A DNA stretch of 64,000 nt, from NCBI GenBank assembly GCA_963711595.1, contig CAVQER010000010.1, positions 300,899 through 364,898 of the forward strand. The letters run 5' to 3'. The stretch comes from JAUSIF01 sp963711595. GTDB lineage: Bacteria; Pseudomonadota; Alphaproteobacteria; Rhizobiales; Xanthobacteraceae. A program made the translations under genes and the position numbers. Shown here in pieces: positions 50,553-58,970 of the stretch (positions are counted from its first letter, which is position 1; each line of letters begins with the position of its first letter). The notes under the pieces were generated by a model, which saw only the letters and a program-made list of their open reading frames with translations, had not been told where the DNA came from and did no database searches.

Positions 50553-51929
50553 GTGACGCTGCACCGTGGAGTCACGCTATTTCTTCTCTGTCGAAGCGCT
50601 ACTGACCGCGCGGTTGCCTTTGCGCGCCAAAGGCGCGCGGCAAAATGCTCGGCCGCGGGTCTTCGGGGGTGACGAGAAATGAAAGGGTTACTTGCTCGGC
50701 CAGCCCGAATTGTCCGGTGCGTTTGTCGCGTGATCGTCAAAGTGAGCACAAATGAGCACATTTTTCGGAATACGGCCAAAGCGACAATGAGTAGTAATGA
50801 GAAGTTTTCTCCGGAGCTCTTTTGCTCCCCGCGCATCTCAAAAATGACTGCAAATTGCGGGCCTTCGTCGAATTTTAGGGATGATTTCATGTGGAGTCGA
50901 CGAGGACGCTTGACGCAAGGCGCCGCGACCGAGCCGCGGACGCACCGGGCTAGGCCAGCGCCATATGCCGACGTTGCGACATAGGCCCACCCATCTGCGC
51001 AGCTTGGCGGAGGCCCCGATGGTTTCAGGAATGAATACAAATGACAGCTTTTTCTTGGATCGATACAATTCGCAAAAAAGCTGCTGAAAATGACTGAAAA
51101 TGAGAGGTTTTGTTGAGTGTTAGGAATGATTTCATGCGGATTTCGACGGAGCAACGGCCTAATCATAAGGCGCCTGCGCTACGGGTTCGCAGAGGCCGCA
51201 CGACTGCGGGCTAGGGAACGCCCGATGTGGCTATTGCGACCTCGTTGCGACGCTGGGCCATCCACCTTCGTGGTTTCGGCCTGGCGCCCTCGTCCAAGGG
51301 AGGCGCCGAGAACAAGGCTCCCCGGCGCAATACGTCAAACAACCAAAAACGGATGTTTGTCGATCTGGTCAGGGCAAGTTGCTGTGTGCACAAGAACATG
51401 CCGCGCCCCCACAAGCGTTCTGGTCGCGGCACGCGAGCTGCGCGCGTCGTCCACCAGTCAATGACCAAGTTTGTTGGGAGGCCTGGACGCTTTACGCTGG
51501 CGTCTCAATCAATCCGACTATCTGCTCTTCTTCGTTAAGTGTCGAGGCAATTCTCGATGTTGCAATGACGTTGCAACGACCGACGCTGCTAGCTCAAATC
51601 GGCGCGGTGTCGGGTTGGTCAGGGGAGGGGGTCAGCCTTTGGCCCGATCGGGGACCGCGTCGCGACCGTGTTGCGATGGCTGTTCTTTGCCTGCTTAGAA
51701 CCCGACGCTGCGCATGCTCCGGCGACAATTCAAGGGAGGCGGTAGCCCTTGGATAGGCACCGGAACACCGAGCGTCGCCGCGTTCCGGCTTTACTAGGAG
51801 GTCGGGCGCAAGCCCTTCGCAGCTTGGAAATCCGATCTCGTACACCTTCATTCTCGCGATCCGAAATCGAACATGCTTGAGGCCGCCGCAACCACAGACC
51901 GACGCCCGACACGGTGTTTGGCCTGGTTT
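50553..51929. other. 1.4-kb gene-poor stretch with a degenerate tandem repeat
   Basis: No convincing gene. Two related blocks, about 50838-51080 and 51084-51330, share AAAATGACTGNAAAT, then TTAGGNATGATTTCATG, a GGGCTAGG segment and a TTGCGAC motif in the same order about 245 bases apart. Upstream AAATGAGCACA / GTAATGAGAAG words recur. This could be an iteron- or att-like region of the integrase island or two decayed copies of one gene. The right part (51550-51800) carries TTGCGAC/TTGCAACG words and hairpin repeat copy 5. Confidence 0.45.
51731..51755. repeat. CAAGGG hairpin repeat, copy 5
   Basis: CAAGGGAGGCGGTAGCCCTTGG followed by ATAGGCAC; closest to copy 3 at 19429. TTGCGA words lie 55-70 bases to its left, as at copies 1 and 4. 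Confidence 0.55.
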
Positions 51930-53174
51930 TCAGGTTGGCGGCAGCGACGCTGCCGCGCTCGAATCCGCGCCCTCCGGCTCGCTGATCTTGGTAGCGTCCG
52001 TGATCCGCACCTTCGCCTTCAGCGGCGTACGCGAGGCGGCGTGCAGGAAGCAAGTGCGCTCGCCCATGTCCACGATCTTTCTCACGATGTCGTCGCCCAG
52101 ATTGGTGGTGAGCGACACGTGCGTCCGTACGGCCTCCGCCGAGGGCGGTGTTCCCTGCGCCCCTTCGCCGCTCGCCAACCCGAACGCGGTTTCCTGCGCG
52201 ATCGCGCAGCCGAGATCTTCGTACTTCATGATCATCGCGTAGCGGCTGATCTGCGTCATGTAGCAGAAGGCGACCCCCGCCGACAGATACGCGAGCGGCG
52301 AGGGTGCATGCAGGCCTCCTTCGCTGGCGTGCCGAATATCGGTCAGAAAACGGAAATTGCTGCCGATTGGCTTGAACAGTTGCACGTGTGTTTCACTCAG
52401 CCCGTCGCGCCGCAAGTTCGCGACTGCACGAATGTGCAGCGTCCGCTTCTGCTCCGATTTCAGGCTCGATCCGACACCGCCCGCGACGTTGAACACCGTT
52501 TCGGCGCTGCTGAGCTTGCTGATGATGTCCGGCGGATAGTCTGCCTTTAAGTCGGGCCGAGCCTCGTCGAACATCTGCTCGTCGATGCTCGGTGTCGGCG
52601 AATTCGTCCAGCCGCGAACGGCACCCGACGCGATGGGCTTGCCGTTCTTCGCGATGGAGAATTCGCTGTCAAAGACGCCGCGCAGATACGCGTCGCCCGG
52701 CGAGCGCGCGAGCGCATTCATGACGAGACTCTGCACCTCAGCGTCGGGCACGTCGGCGTCGATCCGTACGTGCAGGGCGACCGGCAGGGCGCCGCCAATC
52801 ATGTCGCCGCGAATGGCGGAGCCTTCCATCGTGTAAAAATTGTCCTGGATCACTTCCAGCTTGTTGATCGGAAGAGCCTGCGCTTCGGCGCGGGCAGCAA
52901 TTTCCCCCAGGTAAGCGTTGACAAGCCCTGTGGCGAAGAAGGCGAGCGGAAACGGCGCGAGATCAGTGCCGTTGAGATACGGGCCCTCGTCGCACACCAT
53001 ACGCCAAGTGCGTCCGCCCGGCTCGCTCGATACCAGCGCTTCCTTCTGCATCCCTTCCAGCGCACGGGCGAGCGTACGGATCTCGACGCGGCCATCGCGC
53101 GGGCGGCTGCGGCCGCCCGCTTGTGCAGCGGCCGGAAAAGCCAGCGGATAGGACGAGGATTGGATATTGGCCAT
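51930..53174 (-). CDS. double OsmC-domain protein, 414 aa
   Basis: Two OsmC/Ohr-like domains in tandem. The first (about 50-200) has GPYLNGTDLAPFPLAFFATG and NKLEVIQDNFYTMEGSAIRG; the second (about 265-400) has GGLHAPSPLAYLSAGVAFCY with the conserved Cys. OsmC proteins reduce organic peroxides through a Cys pair; the first domain seems to lack its Cys. ATG 53174 follows GAGGAGG. A good sigma-70 promoter with a nearby palindrome lies at 53245-53293. Substrate unknown. Confidence 0.8.
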   Translation of the reverse strand: MANIQSSSYPLAFPAAAQAGGRSRPRDGRVEIRTLARALEGMQKEALVSSEPGGRTWRMVCDEGPYLNGTDLAPFPLAFFATGLVNAYLGEIAARAEAQALPINKLEVIQDNFYTMEGSAIRGDMIGGALPVALHVRIDADVPDAEVQSLVMNALARSPGDAYLRGVFDSEFSIAKNGKPIASGAVRGWTNSPTPSIDEQMFDEARPDLKADYPPDIISKLSSAETVFNVAGGVGSSLKSEQKRTLHIRAVANLRRDGLSETHVQLFKPIGSNFRFLTDIRHASEGGLHAPSPLAYLSAGVAFCYMTQISRYAMIMKYEDLGCAIAQETAFGLASGEGAQGTPPSAEAVRTHVSLTTNLGDDIVRKIVDMGERTCFLHAASRTPLKAKVRITDATKISEPEGADSSAAASLPPT

Positions 53175-53244
53175 GATCGCCTCCTCTTGTCGTGCGCGCT
53201 CTCGGCATCGCCGGCGCGGCGCTTAACTCGGCCGAAGCGGCGGG

Positions 53245-53272
53245 ATAATGGATCCGTGGCAGTGCTTGTCAA
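53245..53272 (-). promoter_or_regulatory. sigma-70-type promoter of the osmC-like gene
   Basis: On the minus strand TTGACA (53272-53267), 16 bases, CATTAT (53250-53245), about 70 bases before the start. Confidence 0.55.
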
Positions 53273-53280
53273 AGAAAAAT

Positions 53281-53293
53281 AGACCACTGGTCC
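53281..53293. promoter_or_regulatory. operator-like palindrome upstream of the osmC-like promoter
   Basis: AGACCACTGGTCC, an imperfect TGGTC/GACCA palindrome just upstream of the -35 box, of a form bound by GntR-family repressors. No such regulator gene is adjacent. Confidence 0.3.
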
Positions 53294-53345
53294 ATTTCTA
53301 ATCACCAATCCACGATACCCTGCATTCGAAACGATAGAGGGAGGC

Positions 53346-53575
53346 AGGGGTGGCGAAAGCATCGGCGACAAGTGCGGGTACTATACTGACAACGCCGTCG
53401 CACTCGACATCAAGGATAGTGGCAAGGCTCAGACGCTTGAGGCCGAAGCAGTGTTGGTGACGACGGGCCGCGGGCCGACAACCACCGGCCTGGGCTCACC
53501 GAAGCCGGCGTCGAATTGCTCTCGAATGGCGGGATCAAGGTCGACGATCGTATGCGCACGACGCTTGCTGGAGTC
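53346..53575 (+). pseudogene. fragment of a dihydrolipoamide dehydrogenase / mercuric-reductase-like flavoprotein
   Basis: One frame reads ALDIKDSGKAQTLEAEAVLV then TTGRGPTTTGLG; the next frame continues EAGVELLSNGGIKVDDRMRT then TLAGV. This is the central G-D motif region of pyridine nucleotide-disulphide oxidoreductases (V.TGR.P...GL.L...G.......I.VD..MRT). A frameshift near 53490 and loss of both ends make it a remnant. Confidence 0.65.
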
Positions 53576-53671
53576 CGCCGACGGGTTGTTCGATTCCAAA
53601 CATCTGCTGTTGAATAGATTGACTTCCACGAAAGGTAGCGCGACGGTCGCTTGGGATCGCCGGGACACACC

Positions 53672-54226
53672 ATGCGCAAAGCAACGAAATTCTTGCTGGG
53701 CGGCATTGCGGTCGTCGCTGCGGCGGCGGCCTCGACGGCCGGGTACATCATCTGGTCCAAGGCCATTAACCCTCGCCTCGTCACTAGACCGGAAAGCACC
53801 ACACCGTTCGCAGGCGATGGAGTGAAATTGCTGGGAACCGGGACGCTTCGACACGGTGATACTAGCCTCAGTCCGATTGGACGCTCGTGCAACACGTGTC
53901 ACTCCGACGAGAACAGCTACAACGAGACATTCAATCGACCGTTTCCACACTACGTTCAGTCGGTGAGATTCAAGACGGGGCTCAGCCAGATCACGGCGGA
54001 AGGAATGGTTCAATTCTGCATGATTTCCGCCATGGAAGGACGTCCGCTTCCGTGGGACTCGGAGGCTCTCGCTGCGTTGACTGCTTTCGTTCTGGAACGG
54101 AACCGCAAGGCGATTGGCGGACAGTCGACCAAAAGCTCGATGCTGAACGAGACGTGTGCCGAGCCCCCGTTTGAAATGACGCCCATCCCGCCGCGGAGCG
54201 CTGAAATGCAGGCGCTCCAGCGCTGA
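53672..54226 (+). CDS. c-type cytochrome, 184 aa
   Basis: Exported by an N-terminal hydrophobic segment (FLLGGIAVVAAAAASTAGYI), with one haem-binding motif CNTCH (about residue 75; GRSCNTCHSDENSYN). Met or His as sixth ligand is not certain (candidates in GMVQFCMISAMEGRPLPWDS). The folded region ends near ALAALTAFVLERNRK, as in class I cytochromes. ATG 53672. Likely periplasmic electron carrier for a neighbouring dehydrogenase; partner unknown. Confidence 0.8.
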   Translation: MRKATKFLLGGIAVVAAAAASTAGYIIWSKAINPRLVTRPESTTPFAGDGVKLLGTGTLRHGDTSLSPIGRSCNTCHSDENSYNETFNRPFPHYVQSVRFKTGLSQITAEGMVQFCMISAMEGRPLPWDSEALAALTAFVLERNRKAIGGQSTKSSMLNETCAEPPFEMTPIPPRSAEMQALQR

Positions 54227-54412
54227 GTTCGGTTTGCCGTGAGATGTAGAGCCGCCGTGCGCCTTGCCGCATCCAGGCGCGATTTCTAGGCGTCGACCCG
54301 CGCATCGATACGCATGGCGTGCCCACGCTAAGTCGAAACCGCAAGGGGTTCTCAGTTTGGCCATCTTGCATGCAAAGCGGAGCGAATTGATGCCCGACAG
54401 AAGGACGCCGAT

Positions 54413-55001
54413 ATGACCGAGGCGAAATACCAAGACAGACAGAAGCTGGAGGTGTTCTGTTGGCCGGAGCTGATGCAGATCTTCCAGGGTCTGGTCGAAC
54501 TGGTAATGGTCAATCCGGGCAATCTCTCCCGCCAGCTTCGCAGCGAGCTCTTTACAATGGCAAGCATCGCCGGCGGCTGTCAGCACTGCCAGGCGCACGG
54601 CGCCTACACGCTGCATTTGATGGGCGTCGAACCGGATCGGATTCGCGATATATGGGCTTTCGAACAATCGGCTGAGTTCTCCGAGGCGGAGAGAGCCGCC
54701 TTGAGACTAGCGCGAGACGGTGCACTGGTGCCCAATATGGTTGAGCCACAGCATTTTCGTTGACTTGCGGAAGCACTATTCCGACCGTCACGTGGTTGAG
54801 ATGCTCGCGGTCATCAGTCTGGCCGGCTGGTACAACCGCTGGAACAACTCCATCGCCACGGTCACGGACCGTGAATCGGTGGGTTGGGCGGAAGAAAATC
54901 TCAAAGCGGCCGGTTGGGAACTGGGTAAGCACGCCGGGGCAACTCACGAACAACGTCGAAAGCATCCGCGCTCGAGCGATCCGGATCGGGTCGAGTACTG
55001 A
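54413..55001 (+). pseudogene. carboxymuconolactone decarboxylase / AhpD-like gene with frameshift
   Basis: The first 116 codons give LRSELFTMASIAGGCQHCQA then HGAYTLHLMGV (the CxxC-x3-H alkylhydroperoxidase-like motif) and run into a stop after VEPQHF. The next frame continues DLRKHYSDRHVVEMLAVISL then AGWYNRWNNSIATV, exactly what the family has next. A one-base change near 54760 separates them. Active-site Cys are retained in the first part. Real loss or sequence error. Confidence 0.8.
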
Positions 55002-55287
55002 CCAGACCCGCCCGGAGGCCTTTCAGGCGGAAGAGAACCAGTCTCAGAGGGAGCGCATCGCCTGCTTGTCGCGACCGTTGGCGGAATCCGCTTGCCTACG
55101 CCGTTTCGGCGCTGAGCGGACTCACGCGTCGTGCAGGTGAAGGACGCCATGGCGCCCAATCGCTAGCTGCGGTATGCACCGGCACGGCTTTGTTACCGGA
55201 AACTCTGCGCACCGCTAAGAGCGACATCGTTCACGAACACGCTCGATCGAACACGTCGTCGATCGGCTTGTCCCCGGGAGAAACGCA

Positions 55288-56303
55288 ATGAGCAAACTGA
55301 CACGCCGTCATTTCATTGGAGCAGCGGGCGCCGCCGTCGCGATGGCGCCAAACATGCCGGCCTTCGCGCAGGCGAAGCGCGTCACGATCGGAACCAATCC
55401 AGCAGGCAGCATCTATTATTCGATCGGCGGCGGCATGGCAAAGGTGCTGACCGAAAAGATGGGCGTACAGGCAATCGTGCAACCGCTGGCCGGATCGTCG
55501 GTGGCGCTGCCGCTCGTCAATAGCGGCGAATTGACCGGAAGCCTCGCGTCCACACTCAACTCCGGCGCGGCCTATCGCGGCGAGAACGATTACAAAGGGA
55601 AAGCCATGAAGAATTTGCGCTCGCTCGTGCGCATCTTCTCGCTGCCTTACACCTTCACCGTGCGCGCCGACTCCGGCATCAAGACCATGGCGGATTTGAA
55701 AGGCAAGAAGGTCGTGATGGAGTTCAAGGCGCTCCTCGGCCTGAAGCCAATGAACGAGGCGCTGATCAAGGCCGGCGGTCTGCAGCTATCCGACGTCATT
55801 CCGGTCAGCGTCGGCGGGTTGAAGCAGGGCCTCGACGCGGTCGCCGACAAGTCGGTCGATGCTTCGGCTGTCGCCGCAGGAATCCCGATGGTGCAGGAAA
55901 TGCACGCGTCGGTTCCGGGCGGCGTGCGCTATCTCAATGTGACCGGCGCAAACGCCACCGACGAATTCATGGCGAACACCCTACCCGGTAGCTCGCTCAT
56001 GAAGCTTGAACCGAATGCGCGTATGCCCGAAGTGACGGAACCGGTAACGATCGGCACCTATGACGTGTTCTTCGTCGTCGGCAAGGATCTGTCGGATGCG
56101 GACGCGACCAAGATGACATCGAATTCTGAATCGATGCCTGGCCAGATCTGCAGAAAGACTATCCCGCGCTGCGCCCCGCCAAGCTCGAAGATCTGTCGCG
56201 CACCACGAACGTCGTGCCCTATCACCCCGGTGCGATCGCGGCGTTCAAGACCAAGAATATGTGGTCGGCGAAGAACGCCGAGGCCGACAAGAAGGTCATG
56301 TAA
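55288..56303 (+). pseudogene. TAXI-family TRAP substrate-binding protein with frameshift
   Basis: Signal peptide with twin-arginine-like start (TRRHFIGAAGAAVAMAPNMP), then the TAXI opening RVTIGTNPAGSIYYSIGGGM, MADLKGKKVVMEFKALLG and VDASAVAAGIPMVQEMHASV. The frame breaks near 56110-56140: the rest of the protein (DLQKDYPALRPAKLEDLSRT, then VVPYHPGAIAAFK) is in another frame up to TAA 56303. The break removes the last 60 residues. Partner permease follows 38 bases later. Confidence 0.85.
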
Positions 56304-56341
56304 TCGACGTTCGCGAATAACGTCGAAAGGGCGGATCGATC

Positions 56342-58231
56342 ATGATCGGCTTGGCCGAATGGCTTCGGCGCATCTACCTGGCCGCGATCACGATCCTGAG
56401 CGTCGCCTGGGTGTTCAATCTGCCGCTCCATACTGGCTGGGGCGGCCTCATCCAGGAACAGTTCTTCCTGGTGATCGCGGGTCTGGCGACCGGCGCGGGT
56501 TTTTTGCAGACGCCGTTCGGAAAGCGCGCGGGCATAACTGAAATCGTGCTCGCGATCATCGCGCTCGCCGCATGGGCGGTCGCAGCGGTCCATTCAACTG
56601 AGTGGATCACCGACCCGGTGAACCGTCCGCTCGAGCGTTGGGGCCCGGGCCTGTTCGCGCTCGCGCTCCTCTTCCTGTCGCTCTACCAGAATGTCGGACT
56701 CGCCATCACTCTGACCATGGGGCTAATCGGCATCTATGGATTCGTCGGCCACCTGTTTCCGGGCGTGCTGGAAGGCCAGTACACCGAACCGCGTCGTCTC
56801 ATCCTCTATTTCTATTACGACTCAAACGGTGTGCCGGGTATTGTGCTCGGTGTCGCGACGACCATCGTGCTTTCCTTCATCATCTTCTCGAAGGCGCTCG
56901 ACGTCGCGGGCGCGGGAAGGTTCTTCGACGACGCGTCGATGGCGCTGCTGGGCACGCGGCGCGGCGGCCCCGCGAAGGTCGCGGTCGTTTCATCGGCGAT
57001 GTTCGGCACCATCAGCGGCTCGGCTGTCGCCAACGTCGTGTCGAGCGGCATCGTCACCATTCCGCTGATGATCCGCTCCGGGTTCCGGCCCGCGATGGCG
57101 GCGGGCATTGAGGCGAGTTCTTCGACGGCGGGACAATTCACGCCGCCGGTGATGGGCGCGACAGCATTCCTGATCGCAGAATTCCTGCAAATTCCCTACA
57201 GCGACGTGGTGGTCGCGGCCGCAATCCCCGCCGGCATTTTCTATCTCGTAATGTATTTCCAGATCGACAGCTACGCCGCGCGCAACCGCCTGCACGGGCT
57301 GCCGCGCAGCGAACTGCCGCGCCTGCGGACCGTCCTGGCCGAAGGCTGGATCTATCTCGCGCCCATCGTTCTCCTGCTCTGGCTGATGTTCTCGGAAGGC
57401 ATGCGCGTGGAGCGCGCAGCGATCTATGCCTCGATCACCATGGTCCTGCTCGGCCTTGTCAAGCGGCGCAACTTCCATTGGCGGCGGCTTGCGGGCGCGG
57501 TGACGGTCGGTGTCGGGGCGGAGATGATCCCGATTCTGCTCGTGAGCGCGGCCGCGGGCGTCGTCATCGGAACGCTTAACATTTCTGGACTCGCCTTCAC
57601 GATCACGCTGCTCCTGTCGCAGGTCGGCGCGAATGCCGGCATCTTTGTCATGCTGCTGATCACGGCGATGATCGCGCTGGTGATGGGCATGGGCCTGCCG
57701 ACCTCGGCCGTCTATGTGCTGCTTTCGATCGTGCTCGCGCCGGCGCTGGTGAAGATGGGAATTGAGCCGCTCGCCGCGCACATGTTCATTTTCTATCTCG
57801 GCATGATGTCGTTCCTGACGCCGCCGGTCGCGATCTCGTCCTACACCGCGGCCGGAATCGCGAAGACCGACATGTGGACCACCTCGGTCGACGCGATCCG
57901 GATTGGCGCTTCGGGCTACCTTCTGCCCTTCCTGTTCGTCCTCAACCCCGCGCTGCTGCTGTACGGCTCGACAGTCGAAATTCTATATGCGATCTCGACG
58001 GTCGTGCTGTCGGGTGCCTATCTGGCCTGGTTGGCGGAGGGCTCTATTGGCGCAATTCGCCTGACCCGCGTGGAGCGTATTGGCGCACTTTTGCTTGCCG
58101 CAGCCATTGGCACTGCAACGCTTTGGCTCGGCAGCGATTCCCCCTTCAATGTCGCGGTTCTGGCGGCCGGCGCCTGCTTGATCCTTCTTTTCCGACGAGT
58201 TGCCGCAAATCGCAGCCACGTAACTGCCTGA
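56342..58231 (+). CDS. fused TRAP permease (DctQM, TAXI system), 629 aa
   Basis: Fusion of the small and large permease of a TAXI-type TRAP transporter: N-terminal helices (LAAITILSVAWVFNLPLHTG), then the large-permease core with SSAMFGTISGSAVANVVSSG, TIPLMIRSGFRPAMAAGIEA, GQFTPPVMGATAFLIAEFLQ and GMGLPTSAVYVLLSIVLAPA. About 17 TM segments. Uptake of an unknown organic acid with the preceding binding protein. Intact frame. It forms one operon with it. Confidence 0.95.
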   Translation: MIGLAEWLRRIYLAAITILSVAWVFNLPLHTGWGGLIQEQFFLVIAGLATGAGFLQTPFGKRAGITEIVLAIIALAAWAVAAVHSTEWITDPVNRPLERWGPGLFALALLFLSLYQNVGLAITLTMGLIGIYGFVGHLFPGVLEGQYTEPRRLILYFYYDSNGVPGIVLGVATTIVLSFIIFSKALDVAGAGRFFDDASMALLGTRRGGPAKVAVVSSAMFGTISGSAVANVVSSGIVTIPLMIRSGFRPAMAAGIEASSSTAGQFTPPVMGATAFLIAEFLQIPYSDVVVAAAIPAGIFYLVMYFQIDSYAARNRLHGLPRSELPRLRTVLAEGWIYLAPIVLLLWLMFSEGMRVERAAIYASITMVLLGLVKRRNFHWRRLAGAVTVGVGAEMIPILLVSAAAGVVIGTLNISGLAFTITLLLSQVGANAGIFVMLLITAMIALVMGMGLPTSAVYVLLSIVLAPALVKMGIEPLAAHMFIFYLGMMSFLTPPVAISSYTAAGIAKTDMWTTSVDAIRIGASGYLLPFLFVLNPALLLYGSTVEILYAISTVVLSGAYLAWLAEGSIGAIRLTRVERIGALLLAAAIGTATLWLGSDSPFNVAVLAAGACLILLFRRVAANRSHVTA

Positions 58232-58335
58232 AATGGAAATTTCGTCCCGGACGGGGCTTTCAGCCGCCTCGCTATTTTCTAGTCAATCGTCAGAACCTTT
58301 CGGACGTGCGTTCCTAAGAGAAAGTAGTTGACGCT

Positions 58336-58360
58336 CAAAGGCGGGACGGGCCCTTGAACT
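58336..58360. repeat. CAAGGG hairpin repeat, copy 6
   Basis: CAAAGGCGGGACGGGCCCTTGA. The following GCAAACTCGTTGAAAAT... GCGATTTCGTACTCAGT is shared with copy 4. It is in the gap between the permease and the 58463 gene; otherwise nothing is seen in 58232-58462. Confidence 0.6.
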
Positions 58361-58462
58361 GCGCAAACTCGTTGAAAATAGCGATTTCGTACTCAGTCGC
58401 TCGACCAGTTTGCGATCCCAGTCGCAATCCGATGTATGACGAATGCGGCCACTAGGGCGAGA

Positions 58463-58873
58463 TTACTTAATGCGTTCGACTCGGACGGTGACCGGACCGG
58501 GCCGATCAAAAATCGAAACATCGCCGGTGACTTGGCCGAGCAAAATAATCCCGGGCTGAGGGACGCGGCCGTTGCGATAGTAGATCACAAAATGATTGGA
58601 ACTCCACAATCCCAGTGTACCGGTCGAAAAATCGACCTGTCGCTCGACCGGGGGCAGAGGCGAAGGCAGATTGCCGGTCTTTTCCTGGCGGAGGTGGTCG
58701 CGCATTTCGATCGTGAGCGGCAACATCTGGACCAGCGATCGGGTCGCGTCGTTGTTAACCAGCTCGGCAGTCACTTTGCCCCAGTCAGAGGAAATCTGGA
58801 TGCGCTCCTGTGCCATTGCAGATCCGATCAATCCGAGTGTGATGACGAAAGCTCTCAAGAGCAGATTCAGCAT
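58463..58873 (-). CDS. cyclophilin-like-fold periplasmic protein, 136 aa
   Basis: Signal peptide MLNLLLRAFVITLGLIGSAMA with AMA cleavage. The mature part resembles the cyclophilin-like-fold family (IQISSDWGKVTAELVNNDAT, LPLTIEMRDHLRQEKTGNLP, QPGIILLGQVTGDVSIFDRP). ATG 58873 follows AGGAGGG. Such proteins often sit by molybdenum hydroxylase or flavodoxin genes. No proline isomerase activity is implied. Confidence 0.75.
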   Translation of the reverse strand: MLNLLLRAFVITLGLIGSAMAQERIQISSDWGKVTAELVNNDATRSLVQMLPLTIEMRDHLRQEKTGNLPSPLPPVERQVDFSTGTLGLWSSNHFVIYYRNGRVPQPGIILLGQVTGDVSIFDRPGPVTVRVERIK

Positions 58874-58970
58874 TCGGGCGCCCTCCTATCGGGCCGGTTG
58901 ATTCGGTTGGGCCAGCGAACACACTGGTCAGTCCGTGCGCCCGCCCAAATGGCTCCGGGGCGCAACTCAT

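Noticed and set aside
51594..51851. 85-aa minus-strand frame with LAPDLLVK
   Set aside because: The short likeness to the GPDLLV motif of family C is not supported by Cys or flanking residues; the frame runs through the hairpin repeat.
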